Assembly (NCBI GenBank): GCA_964423425.1
Contig: CAYRES010000004.1
Location: 124,001 to 188,000, forward strand
DNA from: CAYRES01 sp964423425
GTDB lineage: Bacteria; Actinomycetota; Thermoleophilia; RBG-16-64-13
Direction: 5' to 3'
Length of the DNA stretch: 64,000 bases
The notes under the pieces were generated by a model, which was not told the DNA's origin, did no database searches, and worked only from the letters and a program-made list of their open reading frames with translations. Both the position numbers and the translations under genes were made by a program. Below are positions 53,909 through 61,995 of the stretch, piece by piece (positions within the stretch are counted from its first letter, which is position 1; the number at the start of each line of letters is the position of its first letter).

Positions 53909-55024
53909 CTATTTTTTCTTCGCAGGTGCGTCCCACAAGAGATACAACACCGCGCGCAGGATTTCCTCCTGGGAGAAGGGCTTGGCCAGAAAGAGGGAGG
54001 CCGCCTCACGCCCCAGGAAGGATGAGGGTAGGTGTGTGGGCGGCGCGTCCGAACCAGATATGAGGAGGGCTGGCACCGGATCGAGCCGCCCGGCCAGGGA
54101 AGCCCCGTCCAGACCGGGCAGTCCGACGTCGGTGATGAGCACGTCGATACTCTGCCGGCCGGTGGCAGCGAGGGCCTCCTCGGCCTTGTCGGCTTGGAAC
54201 ACCGTGGCGCCCAAGGCCTCGAACTGCCGTGCCAGAAGGCGGCGGAGCGTGGGCTCATCGTCAACAACGAGTATGCGGGCACCGGTCACGAGTGAAGGTG
54301 CGAGATGGGGGAGCTCGATCTGGAAGGCGGCTCCGTGTCCGGGGAGGTTACGGTAGGTGAGGATGCCTCCCACCGTGGCCAACGTGCATCGAACCCGAAA
54401 CAGGCCGAGGCCTCGGTGCCCGGGTTTGGTGGAGAAGAAGGGCTTGGTGAGATCAAGGAGCTCGCCTGTGGGTCCGCAGGGCAGATCGGGTCCATAATCG
54501 GTCACGGTGAGGGCTACCCGCCCCGTACTGGGGTAGGAGTACTCCACCAGGGGAGAGGACTTCGGGCCGGGTTTGATTTCCGAAGCGGCTTCGGCCGCGT
54601 TCTCCAACAGAGCCGCAACCAGATCCTCCAGAGGCTTTCGCAGAAGGGGAACAAACACAGGAGCGTCTGCAGGGGGAGAGCCGGAAGCACTGAGGCCGAG
54701 GGACGTGATGACGGCGGCCGTGACCTCTGCGAGGTCCGTCCAGGGTGGGGGACCGGCGAGGGTAGGAGTGGGAAGGTCGGTGTCGACGAGCTCGCCACGC
54801 AGGGAGGAGAGCACCGAGAGCATGGCGTCTACCTCCATGAGTATGATCTCCCCCGCGCGAGCGGTCTCAGTGTCAACGCTTCGAGTAAGGAGACCCGCTT
54901 GGAGCTTGATGGAGGCAAGAGGATTGCGTATCTCGTGGGCCAGACGGGCGGACAGGCGCGTGAGAGCCGCCAGCAGTTCAGTATCTTCATCGACAGGGTT
55001 GGGCCGCCGCGTGGTGTGTCTCAT
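53909..55024 (-). CDS. Soluble hybrid histidine kinase with C-terminal receiver
   Basis: This 371-residue protein has no membrane segment and no recognisable sensor domain. The dimerisation/phosphoacceptor box is LAHEIRNPLAS near residue 35, the ATPase domain has ENAAEAASE, TDYGPDLP and TKPGHRGLGLF, and the C-terminal receiver carries LVVDDEP and the phosphoacceptor in LITDVGLPGLDG. It probably senses a cytoplasmic signal through a partner and passes phosphate to the adjacent NarL-type regulator. ATG 55024 is used; a six-codon frame (55021-55038) with its own Shine-Dalgarno ends exactly on it. Confidence 0.88.
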   Translation of the reverse strand: MRHTTRRPNPVDEDTELLAALTRLSARLAHEIRNPLASIKLQAGLLTRSVDTETARAGEIILMEVDAMLSVLSSLRGELVDTDLPTPTLAGPPPWTDLAEVTAAVITSLGLSASGSPPADAPVFVPLLRKPLEDLVAALLENAAEAASEIKPGPKSSPLVEYSYPSTGRVALTVTDYGPDLPCGPTGELLDLTKPFFSTKPGHRGLGLFRVRCTLATVGGILTYRNLPGHGAAFQIELPHLAPSLVTGARILVVDDEPTLRRLLARQFEALGATVFQADKAEEALAATGRQSIDVLITDVGLPGLDGASLAGRLDPVPALLISGSDAPPTHLPSSFLGREAASLFLAKPFSQEEILRAVLYLLWDAPAKKK

Positions 55025-55038
55025 GTGATGTGCCTCAT
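55021..55038 (-). other. Five-residue leader ORF overlapping the kinase start
   Basis: On the minus strand GAGAGAGG, six bases, then ATG-AGG-CAC-ATC-ACA-TGA. Its TGA overlaps the kinase ATG (ATGA). The ribosome binding site is spaced for this mini-ORF, not for the kinase, so the kinase may be translated by re-initiation. Confidence 0.3.
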
Positions 55039-55113
55039 CCGGTACCTCTCTCCCTGGGGAGCGGCGCGTGAGAGCCCCAGCAATGTTGTGTTCGTCGTGC
55101 CCTTCACCTATCT

Positions 55114-55120
55114 TATAGTA
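55114..55120. promoter_or_regulatory. Overlapping divergent -10 elements
   Basis: TATAGTA reads TATAGT on the plus strand (55114-55119) and TACTAT on the minus strand (55120-55115). Both fit TAnnnT, and each is suitably placed for the divergent genes (REC-HD-GYP on plus, hybrid kinase on minus). This suggests a symmetric bidirectional promoter. Confidence 0.45.
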
Positions 55121-55157
55121 GGAAGATGCGTGGCAGGAGCGAATATACGAGTCGGGT

Positions 55158-56297
55158 ATGGAGAGTTGGCCGGTCGCACGGGGGGTGAGTGGTACGGGTA
55201 TGGACTTCGGGTCTGAACGTATCATGGTGGTGGACGATGAGCCCGGTGTGCGCCGTTTTCTCGCCCGGGCAATCAGGTCGCGGGGCTACGTGGCGGACGA
55301 GTCGGGAGAGGCAACAGAGGCACTCGACCGACTGAAGAGCGAAGACTACGCCGTCGTACTGGCCGACATTCGCATGCCCGGCCACGACGGTATCTGGCTA
55401 CTCGACCACGCTTTGGAGACCGACGCCGAATTGGCGGTCATCATGGTCACCGCGAATGCCGACACCAAAGTGGCCGTCAAGTGCCTCACCCGCGGCGCCA
55501 CCCACTATGTGATTAAGCCGGTGAAGCCGGACGAACTACTCGAGGTCGTAGACCGAGCGATCGAGGGCAGGCGCCTCAAGATCGAGAACCGAGTGTACCG
55601 GGAGGAGTTGGAGCGCTTGGTCGATGAGAGGACAGCCGACCTACAGAAGGCTCTCGAGGATCTCACTGAGGCCAAGAGTGCTGTGGAGGGCGCCTATCGG
55701 GAGAGCATCTACCGGCTGGCGACCGCTGCCGAGTATCGGGATGAGGAGACCGGCAACCACATTCATCGCATCGGGCAGTATTCGCGAATTCTCGCGGAGG
55801 CAATGGGTTGCGACGGGGAGTACAGCGACCTCATCGAGTTGGCGAGTCCTATGCATGACGTGGGAAAGATCGGCGTCCGGGATTCCGTACTACTGAAGCC
55901 CGGGCCCCTCACTCCGGCAGAGTTCGATGAGATCAAGCGCCACACCGTCATCGGCGGGCGCATACTCTCCGGTTCCGCGTCGATGTTGCTGCAACTGGCC
56001 GAGGAGATCGCCCTCAACCATCACGAGCGCTGGGACGGGTCGGGGTATCCCGAAGGCAAGAGAGGCAAGGACATACCCTTGGGGGGACGAATCGCAGCAC
56101 TGGCCGACGTGTTCGATGCTCTCACCAGCAACCGCGTGTACCGTCCGGCATACTCGATTGAGCACGCACTGAGGATCATCGAGGCCGAGGAACACCGGTA
56201 CGACCCGGAGATACTGGCCGCATTCCACTCCTGTCTGGCTAGAATCCGCGAGATCCGAAAGACATATGGCGACAAGGAAGCCGTCATCTCGGCATAG
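55158..56297 (+). CDS. Response regulator with HD-GYP domain (RpfG-like)
   Basis: This 379-residue protein joins a receiver domain (MVVDDEPG; phosphoacceptor in LADIRMPGHDG), a coiled coil (about residues 133-185) and an HD-GYP phosphodiesterase domain. The HD-GYP motifs are intact: ATAAEYRDEETGNHIHRIG, HDVGKIGV, ILSGS and HHERWDGSGYP. Such proteins degrade cyclic di-GMP or related dinucleotides when phosphorylated. ATG 55158 is the longest start; ATG 55200 is equally possible. It is divergent from the kinase operon and may be phosphorylated by it. Confidence 0.9.
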   Translation: MESWPVARGVSGTGMDFGSERIMVVDDEPGVRRFLARAIRSRGYVADESGEATEALDRLKSEDYAVVLADIRMPGHDGIWLLDHALETDAELAVIMVTANADTKVAVKCLTRGATHYVIKPVKPDELLEVVDRAIEGRRLKIENRVYREELERLVDERTADLQKALEDLTEAKSAVEGAYRESIYRLATAAEYRDEETGNHIHRIGQYSRILAEAMGCDGEYSDLIELASPMHDVGKIGVRDSVLLKPGPLTPAEFDEIKRHTVIGGRILSGSASMLLQLAEEIALNHHERWDGSGYPEGKRGKDIPLGGRIAALADVFDALTSNRVYRPAYSIEHALRIIEAEEHRYDPEILAAFHSCLARIREIRKTYGDKEAVISA

Positions 56298-56350
56298 GCC
56301 TTTCGCGCCGCGAGAAGGCGGAACATGGTGAGGGCAGGTTCGGAAGAAGG

Positions 56351-56387
56351 GGATGCCGGAGGCCGCTGCAGGCGGCCTCCGGCATCC
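56351..56387. terminator. Bidirectional terminator hairpin
   Basis: A perfect 16-bp stem (56351-56366 with 56372-56387) with loop TGCAG lies between the convergent HD-GYP and Lon-like genes. Confidence 0.75.
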
Positions 56388-56447
56388 GAGCGTGTGTGAG
56401 CCTCAGTTCGAGGGTGTCACTCGAGATGGCGTCCTGTGTGCGCGGCT

Positions 56448-58979
56448 CTACTCCTCTTCCCGCTCATCATCTTCTGGAGGGGCGGGCGGGTTCTTGGTGC
56501 TGCGCTTGGTCTTCGTCTCCTTGTCCTTGCCCTGCGCAGCGAGCTCACGCGCCTTCTCTGCCAATTCGGCCAGACGGTCGGCTACGAGACGGTTCACGGT
56601 ACCAGTGGGGTAGACGCCCTCCCGGTCTGCTTCACCTGCCTCGACGCCGGTGAGGATGGCGATGCCCTCATCAATGGTGGACACGGGATAGATGTGGAAG
56701 GTGCCGGCCTCTATCGCGTCTCGCACTTCTTGCTTCAGCATGAGGTTGGGGACGTTGGTGGCAGGGACGAGCACGCCCTCATCTCCTTGAAGGCCCTTTC
56801 CCTGGCAGGTGGCGAAGAAACCTTCAATCTTCTCGTTCACGCCGCCTATGGCCTGCACCTGCCCTCTCTGGTTGACGGAGCCGGTGACGGCGAAGCGCTG
56901 ATGGATGGGAAGCCGCGACAGGGCGGAGAGGAGCGCGTAGAGTTCCGTGGATGAGGCGCTGTCGCCCTCGACTCCTCCGTAGGACTGCTCGAAGACCAGG
57001 CGGGCGTTGAAGGAGAGAGGCCCCTCCGAGGCGTACTTGGCACCCAGGTAGCCGGCAAGGATGAGCACACCCTTGGAATGGATGGGCCCACTCATCTCCA
57101 CTTCGCGTTCGATGTTGACCACCTCGCCGTCGCCGAGACGGGTGGTCGCCGTGATACGGCTGGGCACGCCAAAGGAGTAGTCGCCTGCACCCGTGACGGA
57201 CAGGGCATTGATCTGGCCCACAATGGCTCCGGCTGTGTCGACCATGATGGTGCCGTCGGTTATGACCTCGCGCAGCCGCTCCTCGAGGCGATTGGAGCGG
57301 TAGGTGTGGTGCTCTATGGCCTTCTGCACATCGGCCGCCGTGACGAGCGTCCCTTGCTCGCCACCGTTGCCGCGAAGCGCCCAGAACGCCGACTCCCGGA
57401 TGAGGTCGGCAATGTCGAGAAAGCGGACCGACAGTTTGCGCTGGTCGCCTATGAGGCGAGAGCCCTGCTCCACGATGCGGGCGACGGCCGGCCCGTCGAA
57501 GTGCGGCAGGTGCTCCGTTTCGCAGACGTGGGCCACGAAACGGGCATACAGCTGCTCATTTGCATCATCGCGATCGGCCATGACGTCGAAGTCGGCTTTC
57601 ACCTTGAAGAGCTCGCTGAAGTCGGGATCGTAGGCTGAAAGGAGGTAGAAGAGCATGGGTTCCCCGATGAGTACCACTTTGGCCGCATAGGGAAGGGGTT
57701 CCGGGTCGAGAGTGGCCGTGGTCGCCCAGCCGACCTGTTGGCCCATGTCCTCGATGCGAATCTCGCAGGTCTTGAGCGCTCGTTTCAGGGCATCCCAGGC
57801 ATAGGGTTTCATGAGCAGTTCGCGGGCTTCCATGATGAGAAAGCCACCGTTGGCGCGGTGTATGGCCCCCGCCTTGATCATGTTGAAGTCGGTGACCAGG
57901 GCTCCGAACTGAGCCATGTGCTCCACCCGCCCCACGAGGTTCTGGAAGGTAGGGTTGTGCTCCTTGACGATGGGCGCACCCTCGAGGTGGGAGTTGTCTA
58001 CGATGACATTGACACGGTACTTACGGAAGGTGCTCTCGGCTCCGTCGCGTCCGGGTAGGGCAAGTCCCATCATCTGCATCGGATTCTCGTCATCGCTCTT
58101 GCGGAAGTCCTGGGCATTCTCAACCACGTCTTCGAGCACCGCGTCCAGGTACTCGGGAATCTCCTCTACCTCGCCCCACTGTGCTTTGAGATCGTCTATG
58201 AGGTGTTGGGCGGCGTAGCGGGATATCTCTTTGTCCAGATCTCGCAGCGATTCCCTCCCTGCCTTCTCTTCCGTGCGTACCTGGCGCATGACCTGTTGGA
58301 GTTCCTCGTTCAGCTCCTCCAAGCCGGCATTGATCTGCGCTTGGCGGTCATCCGGCAATTCGTTGAACAGCTCGCGTGACATGGGTTGGCCGTCGGCGGT
58401 CTTGGGAGCGAAGGCCAGACCGGAGGGTGAGCGGAGGATGGTGTAGCCCTTGGCCTCGGCCTTGTCGCGGAGCTCCTTGAAGCGGCTTTCCTGTTGCTCG
58501 CCCACCTTCTGCGTGATCTTGCGCTTGTGCTCCTCGTACTCCTCACCCTCGAAAGCCTGGTTGATCTCGATTTGCAGGTCCTCCACCAGCTTGTCCATAT
58601 CGCGGCGGAAATCGCAGGCCCTGCCGGGGGGGAAGCGGATGGCGTTGGGGATGTGCGCCTGTTCGAAGTTGTGGACGTAGACCCAGTCGGGAGGGGTGGG
58701 CATGGAGGCCGCTTCCCGCTCGAGGAAGGTGGAGATGGTGCGAGACTTGCCGGTACCGGGAGGGCCGAGAGCGAAGATGTTGTAACCGTTGCTCTGAATC
58801 CCGATGCCGAAGTCCACTGCCGAGACGGCGCGTTCTTGGCCTATGATCTCGTGAAGCACGGGAAGGTCGGCCGTGGTCTCGAAGGAGAATGAGCCCGGGT
58901 CACATATGCGGTACACTTGGCTGGCTGCCAACTCATTGGGTGCGGCGGCTGCCTTTGTCTTCACCGGCTTCTTGGCCAT
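56448..58979 (-). CDS. Lon-like ATP-dependent protease
   Basis: This 843-residue protein belongs to the Lon-related group with an AAA_32-type ATPase and a C-terminal Lon protease domain, lacking the N-terminal LAN domain of classical Lon. The P-loop is GPPGTGKSRT near residue 73, with a long coiled-coil insert (residues about 120-280), Walker B-like GGFLIMEA, and the Ser-Lys dyad in GDSASSTE near residue 683 and GGVNEKIEGF. The C-terminus is Lys/Glu-rich. It probably degrades unfolded cytosolic proteins. The gene is transcribed alone. Confidence 0.9.
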   Translation of the reverse strand: MAKKPVKTKAAAAPNELAASQVYRICDPGSFSFETTADLPVLHEIIGQERAVSAVDFGIGIQSNGYNIFALGPPGTGKSRTISTFLEREAASMPTPPDWVYVHNFEQAHIPNAIRFPPGRACDFRRDMDKLVEDLQIEINQAFEGEEYEEHKRKITQKVGEQQESRFKELRDKAEAKGYTILRSPSGLAFAPKTADGQPMSRELFNELPDDRQAQINAGLEELNEELQQVMRQVRTEEKAGRESLRDLDKEISRYAAQHLIDDLKAQWGEVEEIPEYLDAVLEDVVENAQDFRKSDDENPMQMMGLALPGRDGAESTFRKYRVNVIVDNSHLEGAPIVKEHNPTFQNLVGRVEHMAQFGALVTDFNMIKAGAIHRANGGFLIMEARELLMKPYAWDALKRALKTCEIRIEDMGQQVGWATTATLDPEPLPYAAKVVLIGEPMLFYLLSAYDPDFSELFKVKADFDVMADRDDANEQLYARFVAHVCETEHLPHFDGPAVARIVEQGSRLIGDQRKLSVRFLDIADLIRESAFWALRGNGGEQGTLVTAADVQKAIEHHTYRSNRLEERLREVITDGTIMVDTAGAIVGQINALSVTGAGDYSFGVPSRITATTRLGDGEVVNIEREVEMSGPIHSKGVLILAGYLGAKYASEGPLSFNARLVFEQSYGGVEGDSASSTELYALLSALSRLPIHQRFAVTGSVNQRGQVQAIGGVNEKIEGFFATCQGKGLQGDEGVLVPATNVPNLMLKQEVRDAIEAGTFHIYPVSTIDEGIAILTGVEAGEADREGVYPTGTVNRLVADRLAELAEKARELAAQGKDKETKTKRSTKNPPAPPEDDEREEE

Positions 58980-59045
58980 GCGGTCCTCCCGTGTGTGGCG
59001 TGGATGCTGAATGTCGGTATCTGTATGGAGTGAGGCATACCGAGT

Positions 59046-60314
59046 CTAGCGCTTCCTCTGGTACATGCAAAAGGTGGGGAGTACTCCCAGGCGGCGTCCT
59101 GCTTGGATGAACGACACCACCGCCCCATCCAGCTCTGTGGTGTAGTGCGCCGCCGACAGTTTGACTCGCAAGAAGGAAGGCCCGGAGCTGTTGCTGTTCG
59201 TCTTTGCACCGAGGATACTGGTGACGGGCCGGACCACGATGCGGTCAGCCAACAGTGCAGCGGCCATCTTGTGAGCGGAGGCCTCGTCCGGAAGCTCGAC
59301 TGCAAGAAGCGGATGGGAGCCTGATCTCACCGAGAAAGCGGCCGTCTCAAGGCGTGTGCGGAAGTAGGCCGCACTTTCAAGGACCTGTGTGCGTGCGGCG
59401 TCGCCTCGCACAGCGAGGTGGAGATAGTGAGCGGCCGCCGAGAGCGCATCCTGTGTACAGGCCGAAGGGCCGGTAAGAGATGCGGCGTGGAAGCGGACGG
59501 CCTCCATGACTTCGCGGTCCCCCGCCACAAAGCCCCACTTCGCCGGCCCGAGCGCTCCGCTTGCCGAACCGGTGAGCAGAAACGGGGATTCTCCCGACCC
59601 CAGGGAGGCAGCTGAGCCTCGGCCACCGGGGCCGAGAACGCCCACGCCCTCCGTGTCGTCGAGCAGCAGGAGTGCCTCATGGTGTCGGGCCAGGCCGGCC
59701 ATCTCAGCGAGCGGCAGAGGTACGCCGTCGAGGGAGGACACGGCCTCGGTGACAAGTAGGCGAAGCCGCCCCGGGTGGCCGGCGCTGAGAGTGGAGGCCA
59801 GGGCCTCGAGATCTCCCCGTGGTACATGCACCACGTCGGCGGGCGCAAGCTCTGCGGCCGCATGAAGCGGGGCGGGACAGGGGTCGGTCAGAATGACCAA
59901 GTCGTCGGGGGCGAGGAGCGCGGTAAAGAGCACCAGCGCCGCTTCAAAGGGGGAAGGCAGAATAACGGCCTCGTCGGACCGTAGGAATGCAGCGAACTCG
60001 CCCTCCAGTTCCCGAAAGGTCGGGGGATCGCATTCTGGTGGCGCCGGGACGGATGGCCTGGACGGCCCGGCGGATGGTGCACTATGACGGTCGGCCGCGG
60101 GTGCAGATGAGTTGTCGGAGTGCAGGCTCTCGGGCTGCGTGTCCGCTCGTCCGAGGTAGTCGGGGTCGGCCAGGTTGAGAACGGGTGCCCCCATGCTGGA
60201 GGATACAGACGCATGCGCGCTACCAGGAATGGGGACGGTGAGCGAACAGGCACGCGCTTCCATGTTGCCCGGCCTCTTGAGTCGAGAACGAAGAATGCGG
60301 GAAGTCTTCTGCAT
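59046..60314 (-). CDS. Degenerate alpha-oxoamine synthase homologue (no PLP lysine)
   Basis: This 422-residue protein resembles KBL/BioF enzymes, which condense acyl-CoA with amino acids using PLP. The aligned active-site segment reads GSASGALGPAKWGFVAG where E. coli KBL has GTLGKALGGASGGYTAG, so the PLP lysine is Gly253. DDSHAVG is DDTEGVG (His lost), the stacking His of DALNHAS is Pro (DPCPAPL), and the N-terminal FGMASVR region is replaced by a low-complexity Ser/Pro/Ala linker (residues about 60-95). Codon use looks like a live gene and no frameshift is visible. GGAG precedes the ATG at close spacing. Catalysis by PLP is unlikely; the role is unknown. Confidence 0.75.
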   Translation of the reverse strand: MQKTSRILRSRLKRPGNMEARACSLTVPIPGSAHASVSSSMGAPVLNLADPDYLGRADTQPESLHSDNSSAPAADRHSAPSAGPSRPSVPAPPECDPPTFRELEGEFAAFLRSDEAVILPSPFEAALVLFTALLAPDDLVILTDPCPAPLHAAAELAPADVVHVPRGDLEALASTLSAGHPGRLRLLVTEAVSSLDGVPLPLAEMAGLARHHEALLLLDDTEGVGVLGPGGRGSAASLGSGESPFLLTGSASGALGPAKWGFVAGDREVMEAVRFHAASLTGPSACTQDALSAAAHYLHLAVRGDAARTQVLESAAYFRTRLETAAFSVRSGSHPLLAVELPDEASAHKMAAALLADRIVVRPVTSILGAKTNSNSSGPSFLRVKLSAAHYTTELDGAVVSFIQAGRRLGVLPTFCMYQRKR

Positions 60315-60469
60315 GCGCTCCTGCGTGCGGCCGCGGACGTAATCAGGTAGTAGGCTACCCAGAATGGTGGGTGGATCGAAACATCAGGCTGACGGTAGGT
60401 GTCGCCGGAAGAGAGCAGAAGATACGCGGAGGACTTCGGGGGGGATAAGGTGCCCCACGGAGTGGCTGA

Positions 60470-60554
<85 letters not shown>

Positions 60555-60576
60555 ACGGCTGCGTAAAGCACGACGG

Positions 60577-60605
60577 AGTATAGAGGCAACCCCCAGCGGA
60601 GTCAA
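60577..60605 (-). promoter_or_regulatory. tRNA-Leu promoter
   Basis: On the minus strand TTGACT (60605-60600), a 17-base spacer and TATACT (60582-60577) form a near-consensus housekeeping promoter 22 bases upstream of the tRNA. Confidence 0.75.
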
Positions 60606-60651
60606 CGGCAGCGAGCTGCGCAGTGGGTGTCCGCGGTGCCGCGCAGACATC

Positions 60652-60680
60652 TTGTTCCAAGCGAACGAATGTTCTATACT
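60652..60680 (+). promoter_or_regulatory. lexA promoter
   Basis: TTGTTC (60652-60657), 17 bases, TATACT (60675-60680). The first SOS box fills the spacer and the second covers the start site. Confidence 0.65.
60662..60675. promoter_or_regulatory. LexA (SOS) box 1
   Basis: CGAAC-GAAT-GTTCT, a match to the Gram-positive GAAC-N4-GTTC operator, abuts the lexA -10. Confidence 0.85.
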
Positions 60681-60684
60681 GCGT

Positions 60685-60696
60685 GAACAAATGTTC
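60685..60696. promoter_or_regulatory. LexA (SOS) box 2
   Basis: GAAC-AAAT-GTTC sits over the expected transcription start, 22 bases (two helical turns) from box 1, consistent with autorepression by two LexA dimers. Confidence 0.85.
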
Positions 60697-60715
60697 TGTA
60701 GCGGAGGGCGGTGGA

Positions 60716-61339
60716 GTGGACGACTTGTCCGACAGGCAACGGGCAATACTTGACACGATCATGAATGCTGTGGAGACCCACGGGTACCCGCCCACCGTGC
60801 GCGAGATCGGTGAGGTGGTGGGACTCTCTTCGCCCGCTTCGGTTCACAATCATCTGCGGGCCCTGGAGGAGCGCGGCTACATTCGTCGTGGCGCATCCAA
60901 GCGGCGGGCGCTCGAGGTGCTCGACGGCGTGGGGCACCATGCACCCGGCCGTAGCGAGCAAGGAAGCTCCGAACTGCTCCCGTTGGTGGGCAGGGTGGCT
61001 GCCGGAAGGCCGATTCTTGCCGAGCAGAATGTGGAAGACATGGTCGAAGTGCCGGGCTATCTCGCCCCGACGCCGGACTGCTTTGTGTTGAGGGTGAGAG
61101 GTTCTTCCATGATGAAGGCCGGCATCATCGACGGCGACCTGGTCGTCGTGAGGCGACAGCAAGACGCCGCAAACGGAGATGTGGTGGTGGCGCTTCTCGA
61201 CGATGAGGCCACGGTCAAGCGCTTCTTTCGGGAAGCCGACTTGGTGCGCCTCCAGCCCGAGAACGATGCCATGGAGCCGCTCCTGGTTCGCGATCCACGC
61301 ATCCTCGGGAAGGTGGTTGCAGTCATGAGGAGGTTGTAG
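60716..61339 (+). CDS. lexA: SOS repressor LexA
   Basis: LexA represses DNA-damage genes and cleaves itself when RecA is activated. The 207-residue protein has an N-terminal winged helix (PPTVREIGEVVGLSSPASVHNHL in parts), the Ala-Gly cleavage site in GRVAAGRP, the catalytic Ser in RGSSMMKAG and the Lys in EATVKRFFRE. GTG 60716 is chosen because GGAGGG lies seven bases upstream; the longer frame crosses both SOS boxes. Two boxes upstream show autoregulation. A small zinc-ribbon gene follows after two bases. Confidence 0.96.
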   Translation: MDDLSDRQRAILDTIMNAVETHGYPPTVREIGEVVGLSSPASVHNHLRALEERGYIRRGASKRRALEVLDGVGHHAPGRSEQGSSELLPLVGRVAAGRPILAEQNVEDMVEVPGYLAPTPDCFVLRVRGSSMMKAGIIDGDLVVVRRQQDAANGDVVVALLDDEATVKRFFREADLVRLQPENDAMEPLLVRDPRILGKVVAVMRRL

Positions 61340-61341
61340 CG

Positions 61342-61599
61342 ATGAGCACAGCGTTGAAAGGGGCCACACTGGATTACTGCCTATCTGCGCCACCGCGCCC
61401 GCATGACGAAGGGCCAAGTCTTGCCGACCTGTTGCTGGAGCTCGAACCCGGTTCAGTGTGTTTCTCGTGCGGGGGCAGGCTCGAGCAGTCGAGGTCGATC
61501 GAAGCTGGAAGCATGGCTGTGAGTTGTGGTCGATGCGGGGCGTCGATAGCACGTCACTCGGGTCGATGCGGTCCACCCGTCTCAGGAAGAGGTGGTTGA
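61342..61599 (+). CDS. Small zinc-ribbon protein in the lexA operon
   Basis: This 85-residue hypothetical protein contains two CxxC pairs, CFSC near residue 40 and CGRC near residue 62, plus another Cys in SGRCG; together they suggest a zinc ribbon. The N-terminal half (GPSLADLLLELEPGS) could form a short amphipathic helix. GAGGAGG is well spaced before ATG 61342, and the gene begins two bases after lexA, so it should be induced with it in the SOS response. I recognise no family. A DNA- or protein-binding role in the damage response is inferred from position only. Confidence 0.6.
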   Translation: MSTALKGATLDYCLSAPPRPHDEGPSLADLLLELEPGSVCFSCGGRLEQSRSIEAGSMAVSCGRCGASIARHSGRCGPPVSGRGG

Positions 61600-61623
61600 A
61601 ACGGTCGCGCCATCAGATATACT
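61596..61623 (+). promoter_or_regulatory. tRNA-Asn promoter
   Basis: TTGAAA (61596-61601), a 16-base spacer and TATACT (61618-61623) precede tRNA-Asn by 17 bases. The -35 overlaps the stop of the zinc-ribbon gene. Confidence 0.7.
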
Positions 61624-61640
61624 TCACGGCGCTGTGACCA

Positions 61641-61712
61641 TCCTCGGTAGCTCAATGGCAGAGCACCTGGCTGTTAACCAGGGTGTTGCAGGTTCGAGTC
61701 CTGCCCGAGGAG
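61641..61712 (+). tRNA. tRNA-Asn (anticodon GTT)
   Basis: The acceptor TCCTCGG (61641-61647) pairs with CCGAGGA (61705-61711). The anticodon loop CTGTTAA in a CCTGG/CCAGG stem gives GTT, the T-loop is TTCGAGT, and the discriminator is G. CCA is not encoded. Confidence 0.96.
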
Positions 61713-61749
61713 CTGTATACCGAACTGCTACACGCACCTGTTGAGGTCT

Positions 61750-61790
61750 GGGGCCAAGCTCCGGCGGGTTTCCCGCCGGAGCTTGGCCCC
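61750..61790 (+). terminator. Terminator after tRNA-Asn
   Basis: A perfect 19-bp stem (61750-61768 with 61772-61790) has a TTT loop and is followed by a short CT-rich run. Confidence 0.8.
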
Positions 61791-61995
61791 CTCTGGGTGA
61801 TCCTCTTACTCCCGAACGGCCCAGCGGTCTCCGTCGCGTTGCGGTTCAGCGGGCGCGGTTGCGCGTGCTCCGTGGTACCATGGCGCGCAGTAAGGGAGCC
61901 CCGGCGGCAGTGTTGCCCGGTCAGGTGCGGTGGTTCACTGCGCGGCCGCGAGGAGCTCCCGGCCACACATCCGCGCGAGAGCTAGGCGTTCCACC

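Noticed and set aside
54305..55216. 303-codon plus-strand frame opposite the hybrid kinase
   Set aside because: The minus strand has clear kinase and receiver motifs; the plus frame is Gly/Arg/Ser-rich shadow sequence.
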